Below, one piece after another: positions 1-9,148 of a stretch of DNA of 64,000 nt. A program made the position numbers and the translations under genes. The stretch's first letter is position 1. Each line of letters opens with the position of its first letter. The stretch covers positions 62,001-126,000 of the forward strand of contig CANNSB010000003.1 in NCBI GenBank assembly GCA_947510165.1, read 5' to 3'. This DNA is from an uncultured Clostridia bacterium (GTDB lineage Bacteria > Bacillota > Clostridia > Oscillospirales > Ruminococcaceae). The notes under the pieces were generated by a model. It was not told the origin of the DNA and ran no database searches. It saw nothing but the letters and a program-made list of their open reading frames with translations.

Positions 1-122
1 ATTAAAAAATTAAATCAAGTTTTAATAAAATTTAAAATGAAAAGTTAAGTTTTTTTATAAAAATAATTATTATATTATAATTTAAGAGATCTAATATATA
101 TTATCAAATTCAATTTTAATAT

Positions 123-162
123 AAAAAAAGTAATAACATTTATAAATGTTATTACTTTTTTT
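123..162 (-). terminator. Intrinsic terminator of rplM-rpsI
   Basis: A perfect 40-base palindrome, with A-rich left and T-rich right flanks forming part of the stem, lies 25 bases beyond the rpsI stop. Read on the minus strand it is a hairpin ending in a T run. No gene is visible in the first 122 bases, which are plain AT-rich DNA. Confidence 0.8.
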
Positions 163-187
163 ATATTGAATAAAACGATGTGTAAAA

Positions 188-586
188 CTATCTCTTAGAA
201 AACTGAGGAGCACGACGAGCAGCTTTAAGACCATATTTTTTACGCTCTTTCATTCTAGGATCACGAGTTAGGAATCCGGCTTTTTTAAGTTGAGGTTTAA
301 GCTCTAGATTATATTGAAGAAGAGCACGGGAAAGTCCATGACGGATAGCACCAGCTTGACCAGTTACACCACCACCAGAAACGTTGCATATTAGATCAAA
401 TTTGCCAAGAGTTTCAGTAAGATTAAGAGGTTGTCTAACAATTAGTTTTAATGTTTCAAGACCAAAATAATCATCCATATCTCTCTTGTTTATAGTTATT
501 TTTCCAGAGCCAGCATATACACGAACTCTAGCGACAGAGTGTTTTCTTCTGCCAGTTCCATAAAAATAAGGTTTTGAATCGTACAT
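188..586 (-). CDS. rpsI: 30S ribosomal protein S9
   Basis: S9 is a small-subunit protein whose C-terminal tail reaches the P-site tRNA. The 132-residue product has the usual length. It shows the family signature [14 protein letters not shown] at residues 11-24, a central [14 protein letters not shown] segment and the conserved basic tail ending APQFSKR, whose last Arg contacts tRNA. The ATG follows a GGAGGA ribosome binding site that sits across the rplM stop codon, so the gene is the second of a two-gene operon with rplM and is probably translationally coupled. The order rplM-rpsI is near universal in bacteria. Identification is secure. Confidence 0.98.
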   Translation of the reverse strand: MYDSKPYFYGTGRRKHSVARVRVYAGSGKITINKRDMDDYFGLETLKLIVRQPLNLTETLGKFDLICNVSGGGVTGQAGAIRHGLSRALLQYNLELKPQLKKAGFLTRDPRMKERKKYGLKAARRAPQFSKR

Positions 587-597
587 AAAATATCCTC

Positions 598-1029
598 CTA
601 ATTAGCATTATATGGTTGTGGATTTTGAGCTTGATGAGTATGTTGATTTCCTCTATAAGTTCTTAGCCTAGTAAGAGAATTAGCGCCAAGAGTTGTTCCA
701 GGAAGCATCCCTTTAACAGCGGCCATCATAGCTTTTTCAGGATTTGATTTCATAAGATGTTCGTATTTAATTTCTTTAAGTCCACCAATCCAACCAGTAT
801 GCCATCTATAGAATTTTTGTTGTAATTTTTTTCCGGTTAAGACAGCTTTTTCACAATTCAAGATTATAACATGGTCACCCATATCAATATTAGGGGCAAA
901 AGATACTTTGTGTTTGCCACGTAAAAGATGAGCAGCTTTAGTAGCAACTCGGCCTAATGGTTTGTCTGCAGCGTCTATAATAAACCAAGATCTAGTAACC
1001 TCAGCAGGTTTGGGAATAGTAGTAGACAT
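598..1029 (-). CDS. rplM: 50S ribosomal protein L13
   Basis: L13 is an early-assembling large-subunit protein. The product is 143 residues from the ATG at 1029, the family length. Conserved pieces are the [16 protein letters not shown]-terminus, the [17 protein letters not shown] segment and the tract WIGGLKE. Two ATG codons lie upstream in frame (1035 and 1044), but the GGAGG site is seven bases from 1029 and overlaps or sits too close to the others, so 1029 is chosen. It is the first gene of the rplM-rpsI operon and is driven by the consensus promoter at 1130-1158. Confidence 0.97.
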   Translation of the reverse strand: MSTTIPKPAEVTRSWFIIDAADKPLGRVATKAAHLLRGKHKVSFAPNIDMGDHVIILNCEKAVLTGKKLQQKFYRWHTGWIGGLKEIKYEHLMKSNPEKAMMAAVKGMLPGTTLGANSLTRLRTYRGNQHTHQAQNPQPYNAN

Positions 1030-1129
1030 AATCATTACCTCCAAAATTATATATAAAAGATCAAAGCAATTTTAAATATAAATCAAATTACAAAGATATT
1101 TAATATTCAAAATAGTATTTCTAAAGGTA

Positions 1130-1158
1130 ATTATATTTATTATAATAGTATTTGTCAA
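1130..1158 (-). promoter_or_regulatory. Consensus sigma-A promoter of rplM-rpsI
   Basis: On the minus strand there is a perfect TTGACA (1153-1158), a 17-base spacer and a perfect TATAAT (1130-1135). The expected start of transcription is near 1123, giving a leader of roughly 95 bases before the rplM ATG. A perfect match fits a highly expressed ribosomal operon. Confidence 0.9.
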
Positions 1159-1160
1159 TA

Positions 1161-1196
1161 GAAATATGGATATATTTTAAAATATATCCATATTTC
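1161..1196. repeat. 36-bp perfect palindrome in a divergent intergenic region
   Basis: The intergenic stretch 1030-1348 contains the rplM promoter, the MATE promoter and this perfect 36-base palindrome, which begins two bases upstream of the rplM -35 box. Nothing else is visible there. Neither flanking gene ends here, so it cannot be a terminator for a gene seen in this window. It could be a protein binding site, an insulator against read-through between divergent units, or the relic of a lost gene. Confidence 0.7.
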
Positions 1197-1276
1197 TTCA
1201 AAAATCGTCTATATTTGTTTAATTCCTTTTATTTTCAAATGATTTAGTGCACTTTTAAAGATAAAGTATAAAATAA

Positions 1277-1305
1277 TAGATATTAGGAGTTATATATGAT
1301 ATAAT
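1277..1305 (+). promoter_or_regulatory. Extended -10 promoter of the first MATE gene
   Basis: TGATATAAT at 1297-1305 is an extended -10 element. A weak -35 (TAGATA, 1277-1282) lies 17 bases upstream. The same TAGATA-17-TATAAT arrangement occurs in front of ogg. The predicted leader is about 37 bases. Confidence 0.65.
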
Positions 1306-1348
1306 CAAGTACATTTTATATTAATTATAAAATAAGGAGGAAATTTTT

Positions 1349-2737
1349 ATTAATAGTAAAATAATTACAAAATATGATAAAAAAAATATATGGCTACTTT
1401 TAATAACAATAGGAATACCAACAATTATATCAATGACTTTAGAATCTTGTACAGAGATAATAGATAAAATATTTGTAGGGAATCTTCCTGATATAGGTTC
1501 CAATGCCCTTACGGCTATGGGAATTATTTCTCCAATATTAATTATATTTATAGGTGCACAACTTTTTTTTGGATTTTCAACAAGTGTAATAATAAGTAAA
1601 TATATTGGAGAAAATAATATAAAGAAAGCAAATATAGCATTGACTTGTGGAATTATAGCTACATTTGTTATAAGTGCATTGATATCAGTTATAGCTTATA
1701 TTTTTTTAGATAATATTTTATTATTTTTTGGAGCATCAGAAGAAATATTTGTATTAGCAAAACAGTATATGTCTATTATGGTTATAAGTAATATCTTTAG
1801 TTCTTTAGGATATACAATAAGTAATTCTTTAAGATCTTTTGGAATGATCAAATTCCAGCTTCCATATAGTCTTTCCCTTGCAATAATAAATATCATATCA
1901 AATATTGTTCTATCGTTTATATTTGATTTTGGAATTGTCGGTATCGCTATAGGGACATTAATATCTGAAATAATAGGGTTTTCGGTTCCTTTAGTTTTAA
2001 TAATATTTAAAAAATATTGGAAATTCAATATTTTTTTTACATTTAAAACATTTGTGAAAAATTTTATTGATATAATAAAAATAGGATTTGTAGAATTTTT
2101 AATGCTTATAATGGGAGCAATAACAATATCTCTAACTAATGGTCTTCTTTTAAGGCTTGCAAGCCAAGAGTATATTGGCGTATATACTATAACTTCGTCT
2201 GTAGAGAGTTTGTTTTCTATGCCTTTAATTGGTTTTGGACAGGGTGCACAGACGATTTTATCTTATTTTAATGGAAAAAAAGATAAAATTAAAATGAAAG
2301 AAGTGTTTACAAAATTTTTTATAATGGTTGTGGTGTTTAGTTTTTGTGCAGGAGGCATAATATTTATGAATCCAAATATTATTATATCGATGTTTACAAA
2401 TGATCAAATATTTATAGATATCTCATCTACAGTACTAAAAATAACTATTATAGGATCAATACTTACAAGTTTAGGATATTGCTTTATTCTTTTATTTCAG
2501 TGTACAGGAAGAGAAAATAGAGCATCAAAAATGGTTATATTTACTGATGGATTTTTATGCACATTATTTTTATTAACCATACCGTTTATAGTTAACTTGA
2601 TTGATATAAATATTCCTAGTTTTTATTTTATATTTATATCACCAGGATTAGCATCTTTAATAGGATTTTTGATATCTTTATATATATATAATAGAGAAAA
2701 TAGGTTAGAAAAATATAATTCTAAGATCATTTCTTAA
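1349..2737 (+). CDS. MATE family efflux transporter (probable ATT start)
   Basis: Polytopic membrane protein of the multidrug and toxic compound extrusion family, which exports organic cations or drugs by Na+ or H+ antiport. About 12 hydrophobic segments fill the 462-residue product, and the N-terminal half carries the typical pattern GIPTIISMTLESCTEIIDKI. The first ATG in frame is at 1433, inside the first membrane helix. The reading frame is open back to 1331, and a strong AGGAGG at 1335-1340 is eight bases from an in-frame ATT at 1349. That makes ATT the best start and restores a normal N-terminus. It is monocistronic between its own promoter and the guaB promoter; substrate unknown. Confidence 0.85.
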   Translation: MNSKIITKYDKKNIWLLLITIGIPTIISMTLESCTEIIDKIFVGNLPDIGSNALTAMGIISPILIIFIGAQLFFGFSTSVIISKYIGENNIKKANIALTCGIIATFVISALISVIAYIFLDNILLFFGASEEIFVLAKQYMSIMVISNIFSSLGYTISNSLRSFGMIKFQLPYSLSLAIINIISNIVLSFIFDFGIVGIAIGTLISEIIGFSVPLVLIIFKKYWKFNIFFTFKTFVKNFIDIIKIGFVEFLMLIMGAITISLTNGLLLRLASQEYIGVYTITSSVESLFSMPLIGFGQGAQTILSYFNGKKDKIKMKEVFTKFFIMVVVFSFCAGGIIFMNPNIIISMFTNDQIFIDISSTVLKITIIGSILTSLGYCFILLFQCTGRENRASKMVIFTDGFLCTLFLLTIPFIVNLIDINIPSFYFIFISPGLASLIGFLISLYIYNRENRLEKYNSKIIS

Positions 2738-2753
2738 AAAAGATTAAAATTTA

Positions 2754-4293
<1,540 letters not shown>

Positions 4294-4305
4294 CTGTATA
4301 ATAAA

Positions 4306-4350
4306 AAATATGAGTAAAGATATGATTTATTCACATCTCTACTCATATTT
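4306..4350 (+). terminator. Terminator after guaB, shared with the convergent small gene
   Basis: An 11-bp perfect outer stem (4306-4316 with 4340-4350) continues into a 7-bp inner stem with one mismatch. It lies 12 bases after the guaB stop and 18 bases beyond the stop of the convergent small gene. It has T runs on both strands and probably acts in both directions. Confidence 0.7.
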
Positions 4351-4368
4351 TAATATAAAAATTATATT

Positions 4369-4560
4369 TTATTTCATCATGTATGCAACATTTTCTACAA
4401 TACTACCTACAGTTTTAATTACTTTTCCAGTATTTTTTTTCAGATTTTTTGATTTGCTTTTTTTAGTAGAATTAGTTAGCATATATGTGGCAGCACCTAA
4501 TGCTGTTCCAACAGCAACACCTTTTATTAAAGAGTTTACAGTTTTATTTATAACAAACAC
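4369..4560 (-). CDS. Small membrane protein, YtxH-like, function unknown
   Basis: A product of about 60 residues with one N-terminal hydrophobic, Gly/Ala-rich segment (LIKGVAVGTALGAATYML) followed by a highly basic stretch (KKSKSKNLKKNTGKVIKTVG) and a short C-terminal helix ending AYMMK. This layout recurs in clostridial small proteins with a glycine-zipper-like helix. It is judged real because it lies alone between a promoter region and a terminator, and because composition is protein-like rather than a shadow. The start is uncertain: the GTG at 4560 overlaps the AAGGGG ribosome binding site, while an in-frame ATA eight bases downstream of that site is better spaced. No function is assigned. 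Confidence 0.7.
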   Translation of the reverse strand: MFVINKTVNSLIKGVAVGTALGAATYMLTNSTKKSKSKNLKKNTGKVIKTVGSIVENVAYMMK

Positions 4561-4642
4561 CCCTTTTTTATATTTTATACTATAGTTTATCCATATAAAT
4601 CTAAATAATTCTATTGAATTATATAAAATAAAAAATTCAAAA

Positions 4643-5518
4643 ATGGTGAAAATGATGAAAAATAAAATTCCATTAATTCTTTGTGTTCATGATATTTCTG
4701 GGTTTGGAAGATGTTCTTTAACTGTAATTATTCCCATTATTTCTGCTTGTGGATGTCAAGTTTGTTGTTTACCTACAGCAGTTTTGTCTACACATACAGG
4801 AAATTTGGGAAATTTTATATTGAAAGATCTTACAAATTTTATACAAGCTTCATATAATCACTATAGAGAATTAAATTTATCTTTTGATTGTTTCTACAGT
4901 GGATTTTTAGGAAGTGAAAAACAAATTGATATTTGTATAGATATATTATCAGATTTTAAAGAGGGTTTAAAAATTATTGATCCTGTTATGGCAGATAATG
5001 GAATTATTTATAAAACATATACAAAAACAATGGTTGAAAAAATTTGTTCTCTAGCTAAAAAAGCAGATATAATAACCCCGAATTTTACAGAAGCCTGTAT
5101 TCTTTTAGATATAGAGTATATAAAATTAGGAATATCGTTAAAAAAAGCTAAAAAATTATTAACAAAATTAGGAGAAGAATATTCTCCGTATATTATTATT
5201 ACAGGTGTTTATTTGGATAGTGGAGATATGGTTAATTTAGGATATGATCGAGAATCTGGTATTTATTATATTATAAAATGCAATTATATTCCTATCTCAT
5301 ATCCTGGAACAGGAGACATATTTACTAGTGTCATTGTTTCATCCATATTAAAAGGAATTTCTTTTCCATCAGCTATGACTAGAGCAACTAGATTTGTAGA
5401 GAAAGCTATTTTTAATACTTATACTCAAAATACAGACACTAGATATGGTGTATCTTTTGAAAATGTAATTTCTTATTTTTTTGAACAAAATGATTTTAAA
5501 GACTTTGAGGAGTTTTGA
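4643..5518 (+). CDS. Pyridoxamine/pyridoxal kinase
   Basis: Ribokinase-fold kinase that phosphorylates B6 vitamers in salvage of pyridoxal phosphate. The 291-residue product opens with HDISGFGRCSLTV, typical of the clostridial pyridoxamine kinase group, followed by LPTAVLSTHTG. It contains the anion-hole motif PGTGD near residues 221-225, with Asp225 as probable catalytic base. Starts at 4643, 4652 and 4655 are all possible because no good ribosome binding site precedes any of them. It is followed after 23 bases by an ECF transporter S component, suggesting that the two genes take up and trap the same vitamin. PdxK/PdxY paralogy cannot be resolved by eye. Confidence 0.88.
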   Translation: MVKMMKNKIPLILCVHDISGFGRCSLTVIIPIISACGCQVCCLPTAVLSTHTGNLGNFILKDLTNFIQASYNHYRELNLSFDCFYSGFLGSEKQIDICIDILSDFKEGLKIIDPVMADNGIIYKTYTKTMVEKICSLAKKADIITPNFTEACILLDIEYIKLGISLKKAKKLLTKLGEEYSPYIIITGVYLDSGDMVNLGYDRESGIYYIIKCNYIPISYPGTGDIFTSVIVSSILKGISFPSAMTRATRFVEKAIFNTYTQNTDTRYGVSFENVISYFFEQNDFKDFEEF

Positions 5519-5541
5519 ATTTTTTATAAGGAGTGTATTAT

Positions 5542-6090
5542 TTGGTTAAAAATAAAATAAAAAATCTAGTTATAACAGCTATGATGGCAAGCCTTTGTTT
5601 TTTAGGATCTTTTATAAGCATTAAAATTCCTCTGCCGATAGGAACTACAATTATTCATTTTGGAAATATATTTATGCTGGTATCATCTATTTTATTTGGA
5701 GGAATTAGAGGAGGATTAAGTGCTGGAATCGGCATGAGCCTTTATGATATTTTCAGCGGAACATTTATATCTTATGCACCTGGTACATTTATTATAAAAT
5801 TTTTGTCAGGATTTATATGTGGAAAACTTTGTAATAAAAGTATATATAGCGGAAATAAGAAACGCGTTATAATTGCTTGTATAATTGGTATTTTAATAAA
5901 TATTATTGGATCACCAATAAACACTATTATTATTAAAATGTTTGCAAATAATTTTGAAATTATGCCTATTCTTATATCGGCCATACTCGATCTAGGTATA
6001 TCAATAATTAATGGAATTATAGCTGTTATTTCGGCTATTCCTATTGCTTTTTATGGAGCTAAATATATTAAATATATAGAAAAATTATAA
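5542..6090 (+). CDS. ECF transporter S component, probably for a B6 vitamer
   Basis: Substrate-binding membrane subunit of an energy-coupling factor importer; the shared ATPases and T component are not in this window. The 182-residue product has about five to six hydrophobic helices, an N-terminal ITAMMASLCFLGSF helix of the kind that docks onto the T subunit, and the pattern GGIRGGLSAGIGMSLYDIF common in this superfamily. A GTG at 5533 overlaps the AAGGAG site, so the TTG at 5542, eight bases downstream, is chosen. Position directly behind the pyridoxamine kinase suggests pyridoxine-type substrate. That is context inference; thiamine precursors or other vitamins are not excluded. Confidence 0.8.
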   Translation: MVKNKIKNLVITAMMASLCFLGSFISIKIPLPIGTTIIHFGNIFMLVSSILFGGIRGGLSAGIGMSLYDIFSGTFISYAPGTFIIKFLSGFICGKLCNKSIYSGNKKRVIIACIIGILINIIGSPINTIIIKMFANNFEIMPILISAILDLGISIINGIIAVISAIPIAFYGAKYIKYIEKL

Positions 6091-6372
6091 TTCTGATATT
6101 TTTTCTGTGAAATTTTTTAATGTTTGTTTTAAATCTTTAGTATCTACTTTTTCTGTATTTAATTTTTCCCATCCTCTTTTGCTAATTTCTGATGATATTT
6201 CATTTCTAATCATATGTTCTTCTGTTAAAATATTTGTAATAGTATCCCTTAAAGATATTTCATAGGATTCATTTCCTGATTCATTATACATATTAGTTAA
6301 ATTTTTTTGTATAGAAAGTGTATTATATAGCATATCTACTTCTTTTATTTTGCAAGTATTTTCTTTTGACAT
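6085..6372 (-). CDS. CotF-like spore coat protein
   Basis: A 95-residue, mostly helical protein. The C-terminal half, ILTEEHMIRNEISSEISKRG, followed by W and a short tail, resembles the EEH...EM.KRGW signature of the CotF/ferritin-like spore coat family. Downstream partner of the 61-residue gene at 6388-6573, with 15 bases between them and a clear AAGGAG site before ATG. Its stop codon overlaps that of the convergent ECF gene: the two stops share the hexamer TTATAA at 6085-6090. Presence suggests a spore-forming ancestor or lifestyle, but no other sporulation gene is visible here. Assignment to the family is by pattern only. Confidence 0.68.
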   Translation of the reverse strand: MSKENTCKIKEVDMLYNTLSIQKNLTNMYNESGNESYEISLRDTITNILTEEHMIRNEISSEISKRGWEKLNTEKVDTKDLKQTLKNFTEKISEL

Positions 6373-6387
6373 AGTTATAACTCCTTT

Positions 6388-6573
6388 TTATTTTAGTTGA
6401 TTTAGCATATCTATAAAATGTCTTTTATGTCTAGCAGATATTTGTTCAAATTTTATTTTTAATTGAGGATCATCAGCTTGAGTTGAATAAAGTTTATATT
6501 TTTTTATAACTAACAATTCTTCTGCTAACATTTTTTTAATAATATCAACTTCGATTTTCTTTAATTTTGACAA
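6388..6573 (-). CDS. Small ferritin-like/spore coat-associated protein
   Basis: A 61-residue two-helix protein. It starts with TTG, which lies about nine bases from an AAAAGGA site; no ATG is available. The tract DDPQLKIKFEQISARHKRHF followed by IDMLNQLK is similar to short rubrerythrin-like proteins that are encoded next to CotF-type coat proteins in clostridia. It is too short for a complete di-iron four-helix bundle, so it may dimerise or pair with the downstream CotF-like protein. It is the first gene of a two-gene minus-strand unit. Function is inferred from neighbour and pattern. Confidence 0.65.
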   Translation of the reverse strand: MSKLKKIEVDIIKKMLAEELLVIKKYKLYSTQADDPQLKIKFEQISARHKRHFIDMLNQLK

Positions 6574-6613
6574 AATAAATCATCCTTTTATTAATAGTAA
6601 TAATATTATTAGT

Positions 6614-6696
6614 TATATAGCATATAAATATACAAAAAACAGAAACATATTTAAATACGTTTCTGTTTTTTTATATTTATATTTATATGCTATATA
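6614..6696 (-). terminator. Two-tier terminator hairpin after glnN
   Basis: An inner hairpin (6634-6672) has a 13-bp A/T-flanked stem with the core ACAGAAAC/GTTTCTGT. It is enclosed by a second perfect 19-bp inverted repeat, 6614-6632 with 6678-6696. The outer right arm covers the glnN stop codon and its last codons. The inner hairpin alone suffices as an intrinsic terminator on the minus strand. Confidence 0.8.
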
Positions 6697-8767
6697 AAAT
6701 TTTATTATAAGAGGGAATAGGCCAAAATTTATCACCTATTATTATTTCTAATTTGTCTGTATATCTTCTAATTTCAGATAAAATAGGCAGAATATTATCT
6801 CTATAGTGTATCGCTTTTTTAAGATGAGAGGAGATTTTAAAATTTTCAATAACTGTTTTAAGTTTAGATAATTCAAAATCTATGCTATCTATTTTTTTCG
6901 ATATATCTAAAATAGATTTGGATATATATTTATTTTTAATTGATAAATTATTTAAATTTAGAGATATTTTAGCTAATTTTCCTAGATATAAAATAGTTGT
7001 AGGAAGAATTGATTTTTCAATCATATCTATCATAACAGAAGCTTCGATACTTATTGTTTTGTAATAATTTTCCATCATAATTTCATATCTAGAGTTTATC
7101 TCTGATTTAGATAGTATATTATATTTAGAAAAAACATTTATATTTTTTTGATCTAACAGATGATTTATAGAGTCTATTGTTGATGAAATATCTTCTAATC
7201 CACGAATATTAGCTTCTTTTTTCCATTCTTCTGAATAACTATTTCCGTTAAATATTATTTTTTGGTGATTATTCATAGTTTCAGAAATTATAATTTTTAT
7301 ATCCATATCAATATCTTTAGAATTTTCTAAAATTGTGGCGAATTCATCTAATGATTCAGTGATAATAGTGTTTAAAATACATGTGGAAAAAGATACAGAA
7401 GCAGAAGAACCAACCATTCTAAATTCAAATTTATTTCCTGTAAAAGCAAAAGGTGAAGTTCTATTTCTATCGCTATTATCTATAATGAATTTTGGAATTG
7501 TAGAAACTTTTGTTTCTAAAAACTTTGAAGTATATTCTTGTTGAATTTGACCATCGGCAATATTATTTAAAATATCTGTAAGGGGTTTTCCTAAAAATAT
7601 AGAAACAATAGATGGAGGTGCTTCGTTTCCACCTAATCTATATTCATTTCCAATAGATGATGCAGAAAGTTTTATAAGATCTGCGTATTTGTCAATGGAT
7701 TTTATTATCGCTGAAATAAATATAAGAAATTGTAAGTTTTCATAGGGAGTTTTTCCTGGTTCTAACAAATTTTGTCCATCATCTGTAGATAAAGACCAAT
7801 TATTATGTTTTCCAGAACCGTTTATACCTTTAAAAGGTTTTTCATGTAGTAAGCAAGCTAGATTATTTTTTTTTGCAACTATCCGCATGGTTTCCATAAT
7901 TAATTGATTATGATCACAAGCTATATTGGCAGATGTAAAAACTGGGGCAAGTTCATGCTGTGAAGGAGCTACTTCGTTATGTTTAGTTTTTGAATAAACT
8001 CCCATCTCCCATAAAGCAGTATCTAATTCTTGCATAAATTTAGAAACGCGAATACGTATTCGCCCACAATAATGATCTTCCATTTCTTGACCTTTGACAG
8101 CGTTTGATCCTATTATAGTTCTTCCGCATGTCTTAAGATCTAGCCTATTTTCATAAACTCCTCGATCAATTAAAAAATATTCTTGCTCTGCACCTACTGT
8201 TGGAATTACAGTTTTTGAATTTTTATTACCAAAAATTTTTATAATACGCATAGCGTGTTTAGATATTGCTTCCATTGATCTAAGTAGAGGAGTTTTAGCA
8301 TCTAAGGCTTCTCCTGTATATGAACAAAATGCTGTTGGAATATATAATGAATTATCTTTAATAAAAGCAGGTGAGGTGCAGTCCCACGCTGTATATCCTC
8401 TTGCTTCAAAAGTGTTGCGAATTCCACCATTTGGAAAAGAAGAAGCATCAGGTTCACCTTTAATAAGTTCTTTACCTGAAAATTCTAATATTATATTTCC
8501 ATTTTGTTGGGGAGAAATAAAAGAATCATGCTTTCCAGCTGTAATATTTGTCATTGGTTGGAACCAATGTATAAAATGTGTTGCCCCCTTTTCTATGGCC
8601 CAATCTTTTAAAGCATTTGCAACAATATCTGCTATATTAGGATTTAGGGGAATGTTAAATTTTATGCTGTTTTGCAAATTTTTATATGTATCATTTGGTA
8701 ATTTTTCTTTCATTACAGAATCGTTAAATACCATATTTCCAAATGATTTTTGAAGATCAAATTTCAT
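6683..8767 (-). CDS. glnN: Glutamine synthetase type III
   Basis: Makes glutamine from glutamate, ammonia and ATP, the main ammonia-assimilating step. At 694 residues it has the length of the GSIII class, which is much larger than GlnA. Class-typical motifs are NGSGKHNNWS in the middle (ammonium/glutamate and metal site) and YRLGGNEAPPSIVSIFLG, plus the QEYFLID and HNEVAPSQHE segments. The start is an ATG nine bases after GGAGGA, and a promoter lies 39 bases upstream. It stands alone as a transcription unit, with a strong terminator. Type III enzymes are common in Bacteroidetes and Clostridia, including rumen and gut species. Confidence 0.96.
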   Translation of the reverse strand: MKFDLQKSFGNMVFNDSVMKEKLPNDTYKNLQNSIKFNIPLNPNIADIVANALKDWAIEKGATHFIHWFQPMTNITAGKHDSFISPQQNGNIILEFSGKELIKGEPDASSFPNGGIRNTFEARGYTAWDCTSPAFIKDNSLYIPTAFCSYTGEALDAKTPLLRSMEAISKHAMRIIKIFGNKNSKTVIPTVGAEQEYFLIDRGVYENRLDLKTCGRTIIGSNAVKGQEMEDHYCGRIRIRVSKFMQELDTALWEMGVYSKTKHNEVAPSQHELAPVFTSANIACDHNQLIMETMRIVAKKNNLACLLHEKPFKGINGSGKHNNWSLSTDDGQNLLEPGKTPYENLQFLIFISAIIKSIDKYADLIKLSASSIGNEYRLGGNEAPPSIVSIFLGKPLTDILNNIADGQIQQEYTSKFLETKVSTIPKFIIDNSDRNRTSPFAFTGNKFEFRMVGSSASVSFSTCILNTIITESLDEFATILENSKDIDMDIKIIISETMNNHQKIIFNGNSYSEEWKKEANIRGLEDISSTIDSINHLLDQKNINVFSKYNILSKSEINSRYEIMMENYYKTISIEASVMIDMIEKSILPTTILYLGKLAKISLNLNNLSIKNKYISKSILDISKKIDSIDFELSKLKTVIENFKISSHLKKAIHYRDNILPILSEIRRYTDKLEIIIGDKFWPIPSYNKILYSI

Positions 8768-8805
8768 AATTTATGGTTCCTCCAACTAGATATTATGTTT
8801 TTTAA

Positions 8806-8834
8806 ATTTTATCATTAAATATAAATTTAATCAA
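8806..8834 (-). promoter_or_regulatory. Promoter of glnN
   Basis: On the minus strand TTGATT (8829-8834), 17-base spacer, TAAAAT (8806-8811). The predicted leader is about 30 bases. No nitrogen-responsive operator was recognised. The intergenic space 8768-9148 also holds the small plus-strand gene at 8930 and the murD promoter. Confidence 0.55.
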
Positions 8835-8929
8835 TTAAAATATAAAATGGTAAAGATTTAACATTTTTATAAAAAGATAAGTATACTAGTATTATATTTG
8901 TCTTTTTATAAAAAGGGGTATGTATTATA

Positions 8930-9100
8930 ATGAAACCAAAGAAAACAGATTTAATTTATTCTATTATATTTTTAATTATTTTATTATTTATTGGGGTATA
9001 TCTTATATTATCAGATTTTACGCTTGAATATATTGATTGTAAGAATGAAAAAAATATAATATATGATGAGTTAATACATAAAAATATTGACAAAATATAG
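8930..9100 (+). CDS. Small single-span membrane protein (56 residues)
   Basis: An open frame of 56 codons with a short basic N-terminus (MKPKKTD), one clear transmembrane helix (residues 9-30, Ile/Leu-rich) and a charged 26-residue C-terminal part. An AAGGGG lies 11 bases upstream of the ATG; an in-frame ATT at 8924 is better spaced. It precedes murD by 48 bases and its end contains the -35 box of the murD promoter. Topology by charge predicts the C-terminus outside. No family was recognised. A role near cell-wall synthesis would only be a guess from location. Confidence 0.5.
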   Translation: MKPKKTDLIYSIIFLIILLFIGVYLILSDFTLEYIDCKNEKNIIYDELIHKNIDKI

Positions 9101-9115
9101 TATACTATAGATAAT
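9087..9115 (+). promoter_or_regulatory. Promoter of murD
   Basis: TTGACA (9087-9092), 17-base spacer, GATAAT (9110-9115). The -35 box lies within the last codons of the 56-residue gene. The spacer contains the 12-base palindrome ATAGTATACTAT, a possible operator. Confidence 0.7.
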
Positions 9116-9148
9116 AAATTTATGTATTATGCTTGATTAGGAGGTATT

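Noticed and set aside
4310-4585. Plus-strand 91-codon frame over the small membrane protein gene
   Set aside because: It starts inside the guaB terminator and is the reverse of a better supported minus-strand gene.
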